DNA of 64,000 bases from Meconema thalassinum (Eukaryota; Arthropoda; Insecta; Orthoptera; Tettigoniidae), in the NCBI GenBank assembly GCA_946902985.2, contig OX336389.2:793600979-793664978 (forward strand), in the 5' to 3' direction. Each line of letters starts with the position of its first letter. Positions within the stretch are counted from its first letter, which is position 1. The notes under the pieces are model-generated. The model was not told the origin of the DNA. It searched no databases and saw only the letters and a program-made list of their open reading frames with translations. This document shows positions 44,661 through 57,000 of the stretch, in pieces. The translations under genes were made by a program, and so were the position numbers.

Positions 44661-47023
44661 CAAGGGAAGTCTCTGAACCGGGGAATCGCGGATTCTGCTG
44701 AAACTTAGCAAATATGTTGCTTGAGCCCAACTAGGCAGAACCATGAAGAAAAATCTTTCGGAAATTAACTCCTGCCCTCCGTAGACGGCAATAAGTACAA
44801 CAATTTTGAACTGTGCGCGCTGGTCAAGCGCGGGTGTGCCTCACGCCTGATTGGTGGCTCAAAAGGTCATGCTCCAAACGACTGCCCTCCCGTACTCGCG
44901 CTCACAACCTGCGCTGCGGCGTGGACATTAATGCTGCATCTTTACAATATATTGCACGTCGTGCTTTATTAAAAATCATTCAATGTAAGGTATCACAAAT
45001 ACATATCATTACAACACAACACAGAGTAAACTGATCCAATAGTCAAACAAGTGAGTAAGTGACCAAGCTACTTCACATAGTTCTGACAACAGTGATGTTC
45101 GTGGTAATAATGTTGGAAACACAAACTGGTCTTACACCATCCACACCGTATGAAACACGGGCGAGTGCAAGTACTACATTGTATTGCACTGATATCGAAA
45201 CAATATGGCACAGGGTGTTCAAACCCACCGGGATTGTCGGACAGGTACTGACTTCGGTACCATTCGTATTGCCACATTGAAGTAAAACGAGGGGACGACA
45301 ATTGGTGATATGTCAGAGACTGCATTTTCAAGATTGTACTTCTCTGGGCCAAATTGATGTCAAAATTCAATAACCGAACGGTGTTCGAAAATCTACGGAC
45401 AAAGCTTTTCCTGACCCTAAAGCCGTACACATCCAATGGTTGACAATAGGCTGTGGCTCCAGGAGGTATCATCATCAGTCGTATGCGCTCTTCACTTTCT
45501 AACGATTTATGTCCAGAAAAGGAATCCATAAGGAGTGCCACATTGCCGGACGGTACATGCTCTTTAAAAACATTGTGAAACCAATCCTTCAATTGTGCGG
45601 ATCCCATTTTGCCAGATTTTGTAGGAACAACGTAAATATTGTCATGTGCAAACATAGTTTCTTTCACCCTTTTTCCAAACACACCTTTTGGTTCTTTCAG
45701 TGTTATGAAGAGAGGTCCTAGTAGCTTGCCGGCTGCTGTTATTGTTGGCATTATTGTATAACTGTGCGTTGTGGCCCCCACTGATTGCGCTTTGGAGCAA
45801 ACCGTTTTCGACCCTTTTATAGCCAGTGTCCTACCCGAACACATCTCCAAATTGAACCCACTTTGATCACTATTACATACGTTCCCAGGGCCGAGAGAAT
45901 CAAGAACCGATGTAACCTCTTCTACGAATATTTCTGCTGCTGACATAATATCCATTTCTCGATGGGCATTTTTTGATGTCGTCACAGTTGTTATTTTTCG
46001 CGAAATGATATTATAGCGATCCTTAAAGTGCTGCACCCAGGAATGGCTGGCTTTAAACCCCGTACATTTTACGTCCTGTGCAGCTAGCATAGCCCATTGC
46101 TGAATTGTCACGTCATGTATAACTTCATTATTCTGATGGGCAATGTCAAATTGGGCTTTTACGACACATGTTATTCTCCTCAATTTGTCGCGGCGGGTGC
46201 CTCCCCTTTTCACTTGCTCTGCCCACAAATATAAATCTTTCTTGCTTTTTAAACGGTGAAACTTACTTTTTACCGACGAAAAGGAAAGCGGGCGCCTCTT
46301 ACCGCTTTTCCAATAATCAACAGCATTTTGTTTGTATTCCATACCTACAGCTTCATCTGACACTTTCCTGGGTGAGCTATCGGTGCCAGTCCAAATATTA
46401 TCTTCATCAGAGTTGTTGGTGTTACTGGTGTTACTGTCATCCGGTAGCTCATGTGTGGCGACAGTAAGAGTAGAATAGGAGTCCACGTTCATATTACTGT
46501 TCTCTATACAACCAGTTATGATACCTGTAAATATCAATAAGCACAACAAATAAACACACTTGTTACAAGAGACGAACGCCAGAAAGTCAGATAGGCACAA
46601 AACCATTAATAGCCTATAGCCTACCATCCAAACTGTCCAACAGGTCCTGTTCTTGAATGCTGAGAGGCATTTCCATACATTTCCCATATTTTTCCTCCAG
46701 ACAACATATAACTTTTGCAATGTTAATATTCATCATGCAATGCATGGGACTCTCTCCGTATACGGATATAAGCGTATGCCGGGTCTGTCGCCTCTCATTC
46801 GGTGACTGTGCGCCGTAGGCCGGGAAGCAACCTCTGACGCAGCCAATGAAACTCACGCCGCTGGCGCGCCAATTTAAACTGTAAATCTTAATTTTTCATC
46901 TAGTACAAGGGGAAGTTAATTTCCGAAAGATTTCTCTTCACGGATCGGCCTATTTGGGCTCACGCAACGTATCTACAAAGTTCCAGCAGGATCTGCGATT
47001 CCCCGGTTCAGAGACTTCCCTTG
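44661..47023 (-). mobile_element. apparently intact pogo-like DNA transposon
   Basis: The ends begin CAAGGGAAGTCTCTGAACCG; the first 29 bases are identical in both and imperfect pairing extends to about 112 bp (44661-44772 and 46912-47023). The trinucleotide TTA lies directly outside each end (44658-44660 and 47024-47026), so the target duplication appears to be 3 bp and not the TA usual for pogo/Tigger. The 2363-bp element contains one long transposase frame on the minus strand with all catalytic residues. The near-identical outer ends and unbroken frame suggest recent activity. Confidence 0.85.
45068..46720 (-). CDS. pogo-like DDE_1 transposase with C-terminal Cys/His cluster
   Basis: A 550-codon open frame. 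Around residues 218-242 (CTGFKASHSWVQHFKDRYNI) is a CENP-B-type helix-turn-helix, preceded by a basic region (about 138-185). The catalytic core has Asp285 (NSDQSGFN), Asp399 (LLMDSFSGHKS) and Asp430 (YCQPLDVYGF); the last two are 30 residues apart, DD30D. The C-terminus has Cys515, 518, 522, 526, 529, 534, His537, His540 and Cys544, a zinc-binding-like cluster not typical of pogo transposases. Residues 1-65 are hydrophobic and unlikely to be coding. An intron at about 46525-46624 (donor GTAGGC, acceptor TTTACAG) would instead join a short upstream frame (46625-46856, ending SIQEQDLLDSLDG) to residue 66. The 5' structure is therefore uncertain, the rest firm. Confidence 0.85.
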   Translation of the reverse strand: MQKLYVVWRKNMGNVWKCLSAFKNRTCWTVWMVGYRLLMVLCLSDFLAFVSCNKCVYLLCLLIFTGIITGCIENSNMNVDSYSTLTVATHELPDDSNTSNTNNSDEDNIWTGTDSSPRKVSDEAVGMEYKQNAVDYWKSGKRRPLSFSSVKSKFHRLKSKKDLYLWAEQVKRGGTRRDKLRRITCVVKAQFDIAHQNNEVIHDVTIQQWAMLAAQDVKCTGFKASHSWVQHFKDRYNIISRKITTVTTSKNAHREMDIMSAAEIFVEEVTSVLDSLGPGNVCNSDQSGFNLEMCSGRTLAIKGSKTVCSKAQSVGATTHSYTIMPTITAAGKLLGPLFITLKEPKGVFGKRVKETMFAHDNIYVVPTKSGKMGSAQLKDWFHNVFKEHVPSGNVALLMDSFSGHKSLESEERIRLMMIPPGATAYCQPLDVYGFRVRKSFVRRFSNTVRLLNFDINLAQRSTILKMQSLTYHQLSSPRFTSMWQYEWYRSQYLSDNPGGFEHPVPYCFDISAIQCSTCTRPCFIRCGWCKTSLCFQHYYHEHHCCQNYVK

Positions 47024-47029
47024 TTAGTG

Positions 47030-49225
47030 TTGATGATGGGGATGGATCTTGTTATCTGGGATACAATTCTTCCATTGAATGGAAATGATCTTCATATTCC
47101 GTGCACTGAAGGTACAAGGCAGTAAGTAATATCTGCAAATGATTAACACGTAGATATTGCACCCTTCAATAAAGCATGGTTTTCTCAAGGGTCATCTACG
47201 GGGTCGTGTTCAGTCCTGACTGCGTTAAACAGCAAAGTTCGCTTCAAAACAACATGCTCTAATGAATAGAAAGGTTCATGACAGAGGCTATACTAGAAAT
47301 AAAATGGATAACAAGTGGAATAAAAGATATTTAATGACTGAAAATTATGTGCATAATAATAATAATAAATAAAAGAAATCCTCCCTGACTTTTACCCCCT
47401 AATAAAATAAATATAACACTGAGCGGTAGGAACTCGCTCGTCACAACCAGACAATGTGAATACAGCTTCACTCAAAATGATAAATCATAACATAAACTTT
47501 GAGCTGTAAGAACTCACTCGTCAACATATGGATGCAAGTCCATTTTTTCTGTTCAAGAAGTTATATAATGTATGGTGTACTGCTCGTTAATAAGAAACTG
47601 AGTACTGATGCGAGTCCGTTTACAACTGAAACAGTCATGTTACTTACGGAGTTGCATCTTTTAAATCACCCTACGGCTATGGGACCCACCCTTAATTAAT
47701 ACACTATAATTACTACTGACACATGCAAGATCTAATACTACAAAAAGATGAAGAATCTCCCTGAGATTCTACTGGTGCCAGAGCACATAAATGAACAAAA
47801 AGAGCATGCCAAAAGTAGGCCAAAACGCTCTCATCACTACTTGGGAACATAGCCTCGCGCACCCCAGGTTGACACGGGTCATAGAACGCGTAAAATAAAC
47901 GCACAAAAATTGAACCAACAACAACAAAATACAAGCCTAACGGCTGAAAAACTATGTTTACATTTTTATAATACGCCAGACAAACAGGAGTTTCGGGAGC
48001 TACCTTACAACTATGGACTGCACCCATTTAATCAATCAATACTCATTATAACCGATCAGGTTTTGTGAATTTAAACAACGTCTAAAATTGAAGTATAGGA
48101 TCCAAGCCTGTTACTAATGACAAGTCGCGTTATCTGATTTGAGCGTGCCCCTCTTGCATGAGTCATCGCTGTCTCCAATATCTCTCTCAGTCGCTCAAGC
48201 CAGGTGCACGTACCAGCTGGAAACGCCAACTATCTCACTCATCCCCTTGGATGGCAAGAAAACACAAATATATACCACAGGTCCAGCTTCGCGAGGTCAT
48301 GAACTGGGCTACTGTGGAGCAAGTCAGAATAATCACCATGATATATTCTCGCTGGCACATCATAAAAATCACACAACGCACCAAAATCTTGGACTGACTA
48401 TCATAAATATATCACTGGGTCGGCTCTAAACAGATCAACAATATTGCGTCCATTGACACATTAAAAAATAATACACAACAAAAACTCGAGTGCAAAGTGC
48501 CATCCCGTTCAGATCTGCTGAAAAAGCAACTATCAAAATAATCCTGATCCGTCATAAAATTCTACTCACAAATAATCTTTACCCTCCAAATTCTATTTTT
48601 AATCTCAAAATTAATTCAGTTCCATTTCTGTTATAAGGCATACCTCCGAATAATAATGCTTGACCGCGATTTACGCGAGCGAAAGCGAGCACGAGCTGCG
48701 CGTTGCCCCGTAAAGTTGAACAAAACACAATCACAATATTTACAAATTACACAACGCTCGGCTTGTCCCATATTTAACGTGTCAGTAAAACAAGAACTAA
48801 TAATCTACATTACCAAACAAGCAAAAACATATCTACAAAATATGTCCCATAATACCATAGCTGATTTAATAAATAAATAAATTCATTTGTACTCAATCCT
48901 TTTAAAACAGCGTCAAGGAAACGTCTGCAGCCATCTCCTTTAAGATGTTTATCTCGTCATCGACATCTTCTGGCAAATGTCCTGCTGGTTCCAAGATCCG
49001 GTCTCGTTCTTAGACGGCATCTCGTGCTGAATTAAATAAAATTTTGTCAGATACACACACGATATAATTCCTACTACATTCACCTATCAAGTACTAAATT
49101 CCTTGACAGTCTATTTGGTGAATTATTTCGATGAAATGGTCCTACTGATAGTGCCGGGACTACAAATAAATCGCTGAAGTTACACGTATAACTTGACGTA
49201 ACTGTTCCATGTTCCAAAATAAAAA
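47030..49225. other. no recognised feature
   Basis: A-rich sequence with a short (AAT)n tract near 47353. Open frames at 47499, 47713 (minus), 48139/48158 and 48656 have no domain. Composition and strand asymmetry resemble 6551-9380. Confidence 0.35.
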
Positions 49226-49229
49226 TCAA

Positions 49230-49341
49230 CGTCATGTCCTCAGACGCACAAATTAAAGAGGCTGAACGTTACGTCCTAAGACGCACAAAAATAAGTGTAT
49301 GACGTTGCGTCCTCAGACGCACAAAAATAAGTGTTCTCTCG
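49230..49341 (+). repeat. 37-bp minisatellite, three units
   Basis: Each unit reads (A)ACGT..(T/C)GTCCTCAGACGCACAAA then AATAAGTGT(A)TG; the first has a variant AATTAAAGAGGCTG end. Confidence 0.85.
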
Positions 49342-49349
49342 AAGCATCC

Positions 49350-50780
49350 TGGATCCTTATAAAAGAAACTGACTAGGGTAGGTGTGGAAGGGGATTTATT
49401 ATAAAATATTCCATAATAATTATCAGACTAGCATGCGATCGGTATCATTGAGTTCGTAGCGATGTGGAGGTTACGATTATGCTGTAGCTGGCTCGAATCG
49501 ATCGTGGAATTAATCTGTAGATAACTCCCGCGTTAATCTACCAGGGTGCGTTATCAAGCCGAGTTGCCGCTAAAACAAGGCGTCTTGATATTATTGGCCC
49601 AGACTCTTGTATGTCTTTGCGCGCTTTTAGATGTATTTCTGCAGTAGGGAGTGGTTAACATGATGATTGACCAATTGCCTTGTAGCATTCGATTTTCTTC
49701 TTGGCGCCAACTTTCATAGCAACAGGTCATAATGTGCGTGCCCAAGCCGTCTCCGCGCTAAAAGTTGCACCTGGCCTATGTGTCAAGAATATTTATGCTT
49801 CTTCCTAAAATACCACAGGAGCTTAAACCATTGTGTCCTCTCGGCCACTGATTTCTCAACATTTCCCAACGCCGTCTGGCTCTCATATCTGCTGTCTGTA
49901 GAAATGTATCAAAAGATGATGAATAATTATTAGAATCCTTTATACAGCCTGTGGATAAAGGGTTCAATATATCTTGGTGAGATGATTGATATGTTTCAGG
50001 TTTGCGTCTATAGTGTTTAACGTTTTAAGAAACACGGTAAATTTCTGGTCTGTAAATTGCAATGCTGCTGCTTTGCCAACTACTTCAGAAGCTCTTAAGC
50101 GTGCGGATTACTAGGCAGAAGAGCTCTGGTGTCGCAAGATAACCTGTACTTGAAGCCCGACCACACATTTCTTGTGTAAACAATATTGTATTTCCCAGGC
50201 TGCAAGAATACGTCGCGGCTCAATCATCTCATCCCTCAACCTTCCAATCTCCTTGTATGCCTACTAGTGTGCTTTCCCTATAGGTGCCACTTCACACCGC
50301 TCTAAGACGTTCAGAGGCTATGTTTCGCATTATTGATAAGTTTGTGTATTGCTAAACGCGTGGATTTACTACAACAGAACACAAACGCCATTTTGTTCAG
50401 ACACATCATGCGTATCTTTTTGAAGAGCTAAACACCGCGTGGCAAAAAACTTTAACGTAGTCAATCAAATGACATTACCTTCTTTAACAGTGTTTCGCCG
50501 AAGAAGAATCTAATTAAACACATTAATGTTGATAAGTAAATCAATAAATGCAATTCGTTTCCCTCTGTGTCTCTTGAATCACATAATACAATCAGATGAT
50601 AGTAACGTGAAAACAAATGATAGTACATTCTTATTCTTCCAGGCAGATGCCATGCATGTCTTCGTACAACTATGAAAATGACGTCAGAGATCCTACCAGT
50701 CAGTTTACTGCTGTATTCGTCTAACTTCCATGTTCTCTGTGTAAATATTTTGATTAGGCACAGAGAAGATGCTTGGACGA
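49350..50780. other. no recognised feature
   Basis: Open frames on the minus strand at 49554, 49776 and 50461-50823 lack motifs. The last overlaps the start of the Tc1 remnant on the other strand. Confidence 0.35.
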
Positions 50781-50784
50781 CTCT

Positions 50785-51625
50785 CAGCAATCGAGGATGA
50801 TTGGACGAATGGAAGCTGGACAATCACAAGATGAAGTGTCCAGATGGCTTAATGTTCATCAGACAGTTGTTTCTCGGATGTAGCACTAGTTCTTAGATCA
50901 CACGTTGTGTCCCAAATATCTATCTATGAACGACCAACAGTGAGATCTGAAAGAGGTGCCGTAGGTCTGTTCAGCAGGTGAAACCTGACTTTGAAGCAGC
51001 CACTGCAGCAGTTGTATCAAAGCAAACAGTATACAGAAGGATTTGACAGAGGTCTTTACTATGCGTAACCGACTGTATGTAGGCCCATAACACTGACGTG
51101 TGTGCACAGAAGGAGACGTCTAGAGTGGTGTCTCCAACATGTCACCTAGAAAGTTGAAAAGTGGCTTAATGCTCTTTTTAACGGATTCGTGGTGTATTTG
51201 CATCCCTCAAGAACCTGGATAATGGTGTTCATCTTTAATCATTCTAGGAATAGGCCAATATGAAGGTGGGCCAAAAATGGTGGGGGTGGTATTTGAATAA
51301 CCACAAGAACATCTCTCCATAAGGTTTTACGGGTATACCGGCACGGTTTGACAGCCGGTAGGTGTCATCTCGAAATCTTGGCACCTCAGATTAGTTCGAT
51401 TTAAGGTACTTTGGTCCAAAATTTCGTTCTGATGGACGATAAAGAACGACCTCATAAAGTGAATCTGGTTGAGATACAGAATGCCTGCAATCTGAAGACA
51501 TTGCTCGCATTGATTGACTTTCTAGCTCCCCCACTATACAGCACGTGTGGGATCCTCTCGGAAGACGAATTGCTTGACGTCCGACTCCACCGCGCACTCC
51601 TCAGGAGTTGAATTTTGCTTTACAG
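50785..51625 (+). pseudogene. Tc1-like transposase pseudogene
   Basis: Plus-strand fragments are in Tc1 order. The N-terminal helix-turn-helix reads RMIGRMEAGQSQDEVSRWLN, then VHQTVVSRM (50791-50880). Mid-protein segments are in broken frames, including LFTD for the first catalytic Asp (about 51170-51185). VQNFVLMDDKERPHK (about 51414-51460) carries the second. HVWDPLGRRIA follows the expected third catalytic site (about 51545-51577). Family members normally have NARPH where this has KERPH, and the SPDLNP-type motif with the catalytic Glu is lost. Multiple stops and frameshifts show that it is dead. Terminal repeats were not identified. Confidence 0.85.
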
Positions 51626-51939
51626 TAAGAATTTATCGTTAATACCGAAAAATGAGAGTAATGATATTATTTACACTTTGACATGTCGCCTATGGGTCTG
51701 TATTACTGCCAAAGGTGATCACACATCATATTGAGAAAAAGTAACCTCTTTTCGGGCGTTTGTGACAGTGGATACAATTTGTAGTGAAAACGACATGGGT
51801 TAGTAATATATGTTACGGTGCTTACTCTGTATATAATTTACATTTAACTGTACCCGATACAATTTTGTGATACAATTAATGACAGGAGAAAAGAACAATA
51901 ATCTGGCATCCTGGTTTCTGTTAGGCCGTAAAATTAAAA

Positions 51940-51980
51940 GGTAGATTATTATTAGTATAATAATAATTATTATTATTGTA
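51940..51980 (+). repeat. ATT/TAAT-rich simple sequence
   Basis: Imperfect TTATTATTAG / ATAATAATTATTATTATTG tract directly before a SINE head. Confidence 0.7.
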
Positions 51981-51981
51981 T

Positions 51982-52105
51982 AACCAACAGTGGTAGCCTA
52001 GCGCGATAAGGTGCATGTGCATAGGGCCCGAACATGAAACACAAGTAGGTTTGAACTCCGCCATCAGCCGTCATTGAAATGATTTTTCATGGTTTCCGTT
52101 TTGAA
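51982..52105 (+). mobile_element. SINE head fragment
   Basis: AGTGGTAGCCTAGCGCGATA followed by a B-box-like GGTTTGAACTCC (52051-52062) and a TTTTTCATGGTTTCC core. Confidence 0.5.
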
Positions 52106-52109
52106 TTCC

Positions 52110-55100
52110 ATGCAAACGGCAAATCAGTGAAATGTTCATTACATTATATATTTACAATATCAGGATATCAGAATAAAATTTACAGTTAGATTAGGCGGTT
52201 GCAATTAAAGTGGATGGTTTATTGTGTACTGGCGTTCAATAATAAATCTAAGTAAACTGAATTATATTTTTTGAAAAGCCATGTACAAAATACTGAAGAC
52301 AAAAAAATGAAGGTGCATTGTATTTATTTCCGATATTCTAAAGTCGGTCATGAATACATTATAATAATGTTAACTACCCAAGATAATCGGGTTCCCGTTT
52401 TTCATGTTCACCTGGTGATTCTATTCACGCTCATATTATATCAGCATTCTCATCGCATGATATAACTTTTATTTACCGAGTTAGGAAATGACTTCGTATC
52501 ACCTAACTCTGCTTTGTGCAAGTTTTCTCAAAGAAGAATAACGAAGTATTCTTACTGTTCAGTATTGTAATTGAGTCGTTAGTATGAACATTTGATTGTG
52601 GTTGAATGACGGTTATGGATTATATCACACCTTTACAGCACACTAAAAGTCTGGACTAGTTCCTTACGGGACTAATTTCTTATCCTGTCTTTGACGTCTA
52701 TGCCCTGTTGAACGATCGAGCCACCCCGATCGAAGGTTTTTATCTCCATATCATGAAGTTGTCGCTGATACTCGCTTGCATTAACGTTTCCATTAAGTCT
52801 GGTCAATGGAGATCAAACAAGCCAAGCACCAGATAATGTGTGTGCCTGTCAGAACGCCCTCGTTCGCCCTATTCTCATATCATATTTCAAACAGCCTGTG
52901 TTCATTTAGCGCACCCTTTCACTCCGTCTAACTAATGGAATTGAATCAAAATGTTACGACTGTACAGTAGTGAAATAAAACAGGACTCCAATTGAGTTAC
53001 TACATCACTTATTATATGATCCAAAAATCTGCTCAGGTAAGACAACAATAACTATATGCTCCGTAATGAAAAATCACCTACTTTTAATTTGAAATTAAAT
53101 TGCCCAGGGTATCTTCCGACACTGCTGTGCAGCTAAAATCGGTAAATTTTAGTGATGCTCAATTTATAGCCCTACACTGGCAATTCTGTGAGAAATGTAG
53201 TTCCACATTGGTAAAAATAAAATAGGTTAGCCTTACTATGCCATCTAACCCACACATTAACAGTGATCAGGAACGGTCCCATACAGTAGGGAATAAGCAC
53301 TGTAGGAAACTGAAATGTCTTCAACAGATTTTCTGGAGACTTTAACAGCTAAATTACCTTGTGCACTACCCTCATTCAAAATTTCGTCAGAATTCTAAAC
53401 TAGTTTCTAAGCTGTATATTTACTTTCTGGCATGAACCCCTACCATTAGGGATATAATGAATGTCGACCCTTTATATTGCAGTGACGTATGCGCTGTTGT
53501 GCCGTAGGATCAATATTTAACTCATAAAATAGATACTGTTGTCTTCAACCAAACTCCATTGTGCAATGTGTTGCTGATTTAATACTGTGTATAAAAGTGA
53601 ATATTCAGGACGTTGGTTTTATGTAACAATCCGTAAGACTGTCTTTCGCAAGCGAGGTCCCTTACATAACATTTCTATTTTACTAAGTGCCAAAGCCAAT
53701 TACTCAGTTACTGATCACTTAAAATGTTTTGAAAGTATGCAAGACCACTAGGCCTATCTTCAATGTATTAAGTCGATATACGCATGCCAAAATCAGAATA
53801 AAACTCTTGCACAATATTGCCAACGTGTTCAGTCTCGAAATGTAAAGTTTATGAGATGCTGAATAATAGATTGTAGTATTTCTTATATTCAATGTAGTGG
53901 CAGCGCGTAAAATTTAGTTTGTTGGCTTTGGGATTTGTGCAAGTAAAGACTTAACCTGTTGCTATTATTGTTTAATTATATCATAATATAATGAATATGT
54001 TTTATGACACGCGTAATATTTTGATTATTGAAGATGACAGTTATGCGTAATACTTGGCATGATAATCTTGTGATTTCTGCAAGTGAAGTCTCTTATATGA
54101 AGTCCTTTTTTATGACATATCTTGGTCATTCACAATTATATATTTCTATATCAGTTTCTAACTGTTGACAGTACGCATTGCTGTCCTCTTGAAAATAACA
54201 AGTCGACGAAGTGGTGCCTTCAACAAAATGAAGACCAACTACTGTCCTACGTTATTGCCAAGTTTAGAAGCGGAAAATTCATTAGATGTTGAATCATTGT
54301 TTTTAATATATTTTATATTCAAGATGGCGGATGTACGTGTTTTTCAAAATCATATGTGCAATTCCGAAAAACTACAAATGTTCGTATCATTACCGAGAAT
54401 GGTTCCGGAACTATGGAGCCTTGTGTCAACATTTGAAATGGCTTCCCTTTTGCAGTAGGCAGCAACGACGTGCTTGAGTTTTCAAATATTGAATCTGAAT
54501 TTATTGCTGCTCTTGTATTACGAGGCCGGTCATTCTTGGCTGGTCTCCTGCGCTTGAGAATTTTAGGGCGAATCTACGAAATATCACAGGCCTTCCTCTT
54601 ACAGTCTTCCTGCCTCATCTGTGTCCACTGTTTTAACCGCGTAGCATAAGCATCGTGAAATCACGTGAAGGCTACTCAATCGTCAAAAAGTAAAATAAAA
54701 CAGATTCCTCTTTTGTCCCAGCATGAACACGTCAGGGCAAAGGAGATTGCTACCATTTTTTTGATAAGATAACAGAGTACGAAGATTGATACGGTACATT
54801 CCGGAAAGCCTCAGTCATTTCATGCATTACATAGCGATCGAGACTTCCAGCAAATCTCTTGAGTGGAAATATATTGAGGTAATGAACTCCTTGTCAACAC
54901 TGATCGTGGTATTTATTAATTTGACGTTTCAGACTTCTCGTTCACATAAATACATACAGCATATTTCAAGCCTGTAACACAGACACAGTGCATCACTATG
55001 GAACACATTCTATGATATCTTAAAATATTTCCTTCATGTGGCCCTCCAATAATGGTAATGGGCTTTCGGGTGCTCTGACTACGTCCATGGTCAATTTCCT

Positions 55101-55520
55101 CGCAGTGTCGTTGCTAACGGGTGGGCTTGGATGGGCACGAGCCTCCACCCAATATGAGGTTTTGCTTACCTGGATTACCCCTAGATTATTTTGGAATAAG
55201 AACAGAAAGTAGACAACGAATTGTTGTGAAGAATACATAAATTGTAACCACCAATCGAGTCTACTGCATACTGGTATTTTCCACAGAAGCATAATAATGG
55301 AATGCTTGAGCTAGTGACTTAAAGTTAAACATATGTTATACCTTTTCACTTTTTAAACTCTGAGGTGGAATTTGTAGATTCTTAATTCAAGAACAGACCT
55401 ACCATAAAGGAAATACGTTTGCCGTGTTTCGCTATTACCATTTAAATGATTTTGACGCTACATCTATTGACCTCAAATTTCCTTTAGATATAGCGTACAA
55501 TAAACCTATTGTTTATGTAT
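52110..55520. other. no recognised feature
   Basis: About 3.4 kb of AT-rich sequence. Open frames at 52271, 54165-54458, 54786 and 55020 (minus) show no domain, and no exon with good splice sites was found. Confidence 0.35.
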
Positions 55521-55526
55521 TAAGGA

Positions 55527-55675
55527 GCACCTCGTGGTGAAGCAGTTAGCATTCTTAGCTGTCTCTCCGGAGGTCCAGGTTTGATTCCCGGCTCTGCTAA
55601 GAAATTTTATTTCTGGTGTAAGGTCTACATGACGACGATGTCGCAAAAACTCTAAATCAATCAACAACTACAGAC
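55527..55675 (+). mobile_element. tRNA-derived SINE, short type
   Basis: Head GAGCACCTCGTGGTGAAGCA with A-box-like GGTGAAGCAGTTAGC, B-box GGTTTGATTCC (55578-55588), body GCTCTGCTAAGAAATTT and tail AATCAATCAACAAC. Confidence 0.7.
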
Positions 55676-55679
55676 CTGC

Positions 55680-56690
55680 TCTTTACCTATTGAAACAAGC
55701 ATTCCTATATATAAATTGGTATCTTGGTGACTTTTGTATTCAACTTACTAATTTTGCGTAATTTTAGCTAATTATTATTCATAAGTTTGTATGAAGGTGG
55801 TTAAACAATTCTAAGCGCGTGGTGAATGAAAGCTGACCCCCCCCCCCCCCCCATGGTAAGTTGTCTAATAGTGTTCTTTAAATCTGTTGGCCCTAGTTAT
55901 TATTGTACCCCCACCCTAGGTGAAATTCTGGGGCGCTATTGTCTCTTGGTACCGCAAAAGGGAGAGCGAAGGCAACGATCCTACATTCCTATAAAATTTC
56001 GAATGAATTGATGGCATATTGAAATCAGCCGGCCACTATTCTAAACGCTCGCATGTCCTCACCCTGTCAACTCAAGTACAGGACTGAGATCCAACCGACT
56101 CAATATACGCATATGTTGCGCGAGGAGACATTGCGCACGCCATTTGCACTGTTCACATACGCATGTAGGCTCACTGTGCGTTGAAACACCACTGTGCATG
56201 CTCAATGCATCGACCGAAAAGGAACGGCCGTGTTAAACATGCAACTGAAAATACAAAGCCTCTTTGCACCGCTTTCTTCATTCAGAAGACGGTAAAATAA
56301 AAAGAAGAAATATCTTAATTTTAGCATTAATTTGACATTAACATTATGTTTCTAATACAGATATTACAGTCGTAGAAGAACTTAATGGGAAATAAGAGTC
56401 TAAGATACAAGAGAACACAACAACTTCTGAATAGAGACTTGTCTATCTTGTATGATCTAGCGTGTATGATTTCTTCAGGAGCGTATTCCAATGATCCCAT
56501 ATGAATGTTGCCTCTTGAGGAGGGAACATGTTTGCTACTAAAGAGCACCAGATCCTAGAAAACGTAATCTGTTTTACACAGTAAGGGCTGTTTTCACCTA
56601 CTCTATACTAACGATTAGTTAGTTAATTCCTATTTAACTTAAATACGAGAGTTCATGAGAGATTATCATTGTTGCATATCACGAGGCCAT
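55680..56690. other. no recognised feature, contains poly-C
   Basis: A run of 17 or more C at about 55836-55852. The rest is unannotated; the frame at 56327-56548 (minus) has no motif. Confidence 0.4.
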
Positions 56691-56739
56691 TCGGGTTCTT
56701 AATTACTTAATTGCACTTTACTGCTTTCGCGCATGCTTA

Positions 56740-57000
56740 GACACGGTTTCATCCGGGAGAAACATGGCGGACGGATGAAGAAGCATGTATACCTATTCCA
56801 CGGAATCTGTGAAGTAGGTTTCCGCCTGACGTCACACAGAGGAACTTGGCAGTCCGGCCGTTGCGAGAGTTGGTTGAAGCCAAGGTCGCGCCTCCCACAT
56901 GTGCTTATTATTCGCGCCTCATTGGTCAGTCATCCCCATGACTCCTGTGCGCAGACTATGTGTTTTCACACTGGCACTTCGTAGATTGCTTCGACGGAGT
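56740..57000. promoter_or_regulatory. possible CpG-rich promoter-like segment
   Basis: Locally GC- and CpG-rich. It has a perfect CRE palindrome TGACGTCA at 56827-56834, an inverted CCAAT box ATTGGT at 56921-56926, and ACATGGCGGAC near 56762. No downstream exon could be identified, so the call is weak. Confidence 0.25.

Noticed and set aside
46168..46467. 99-codon plus-strand frame
   Set aside because: Antisense to the pogo-like transposase.
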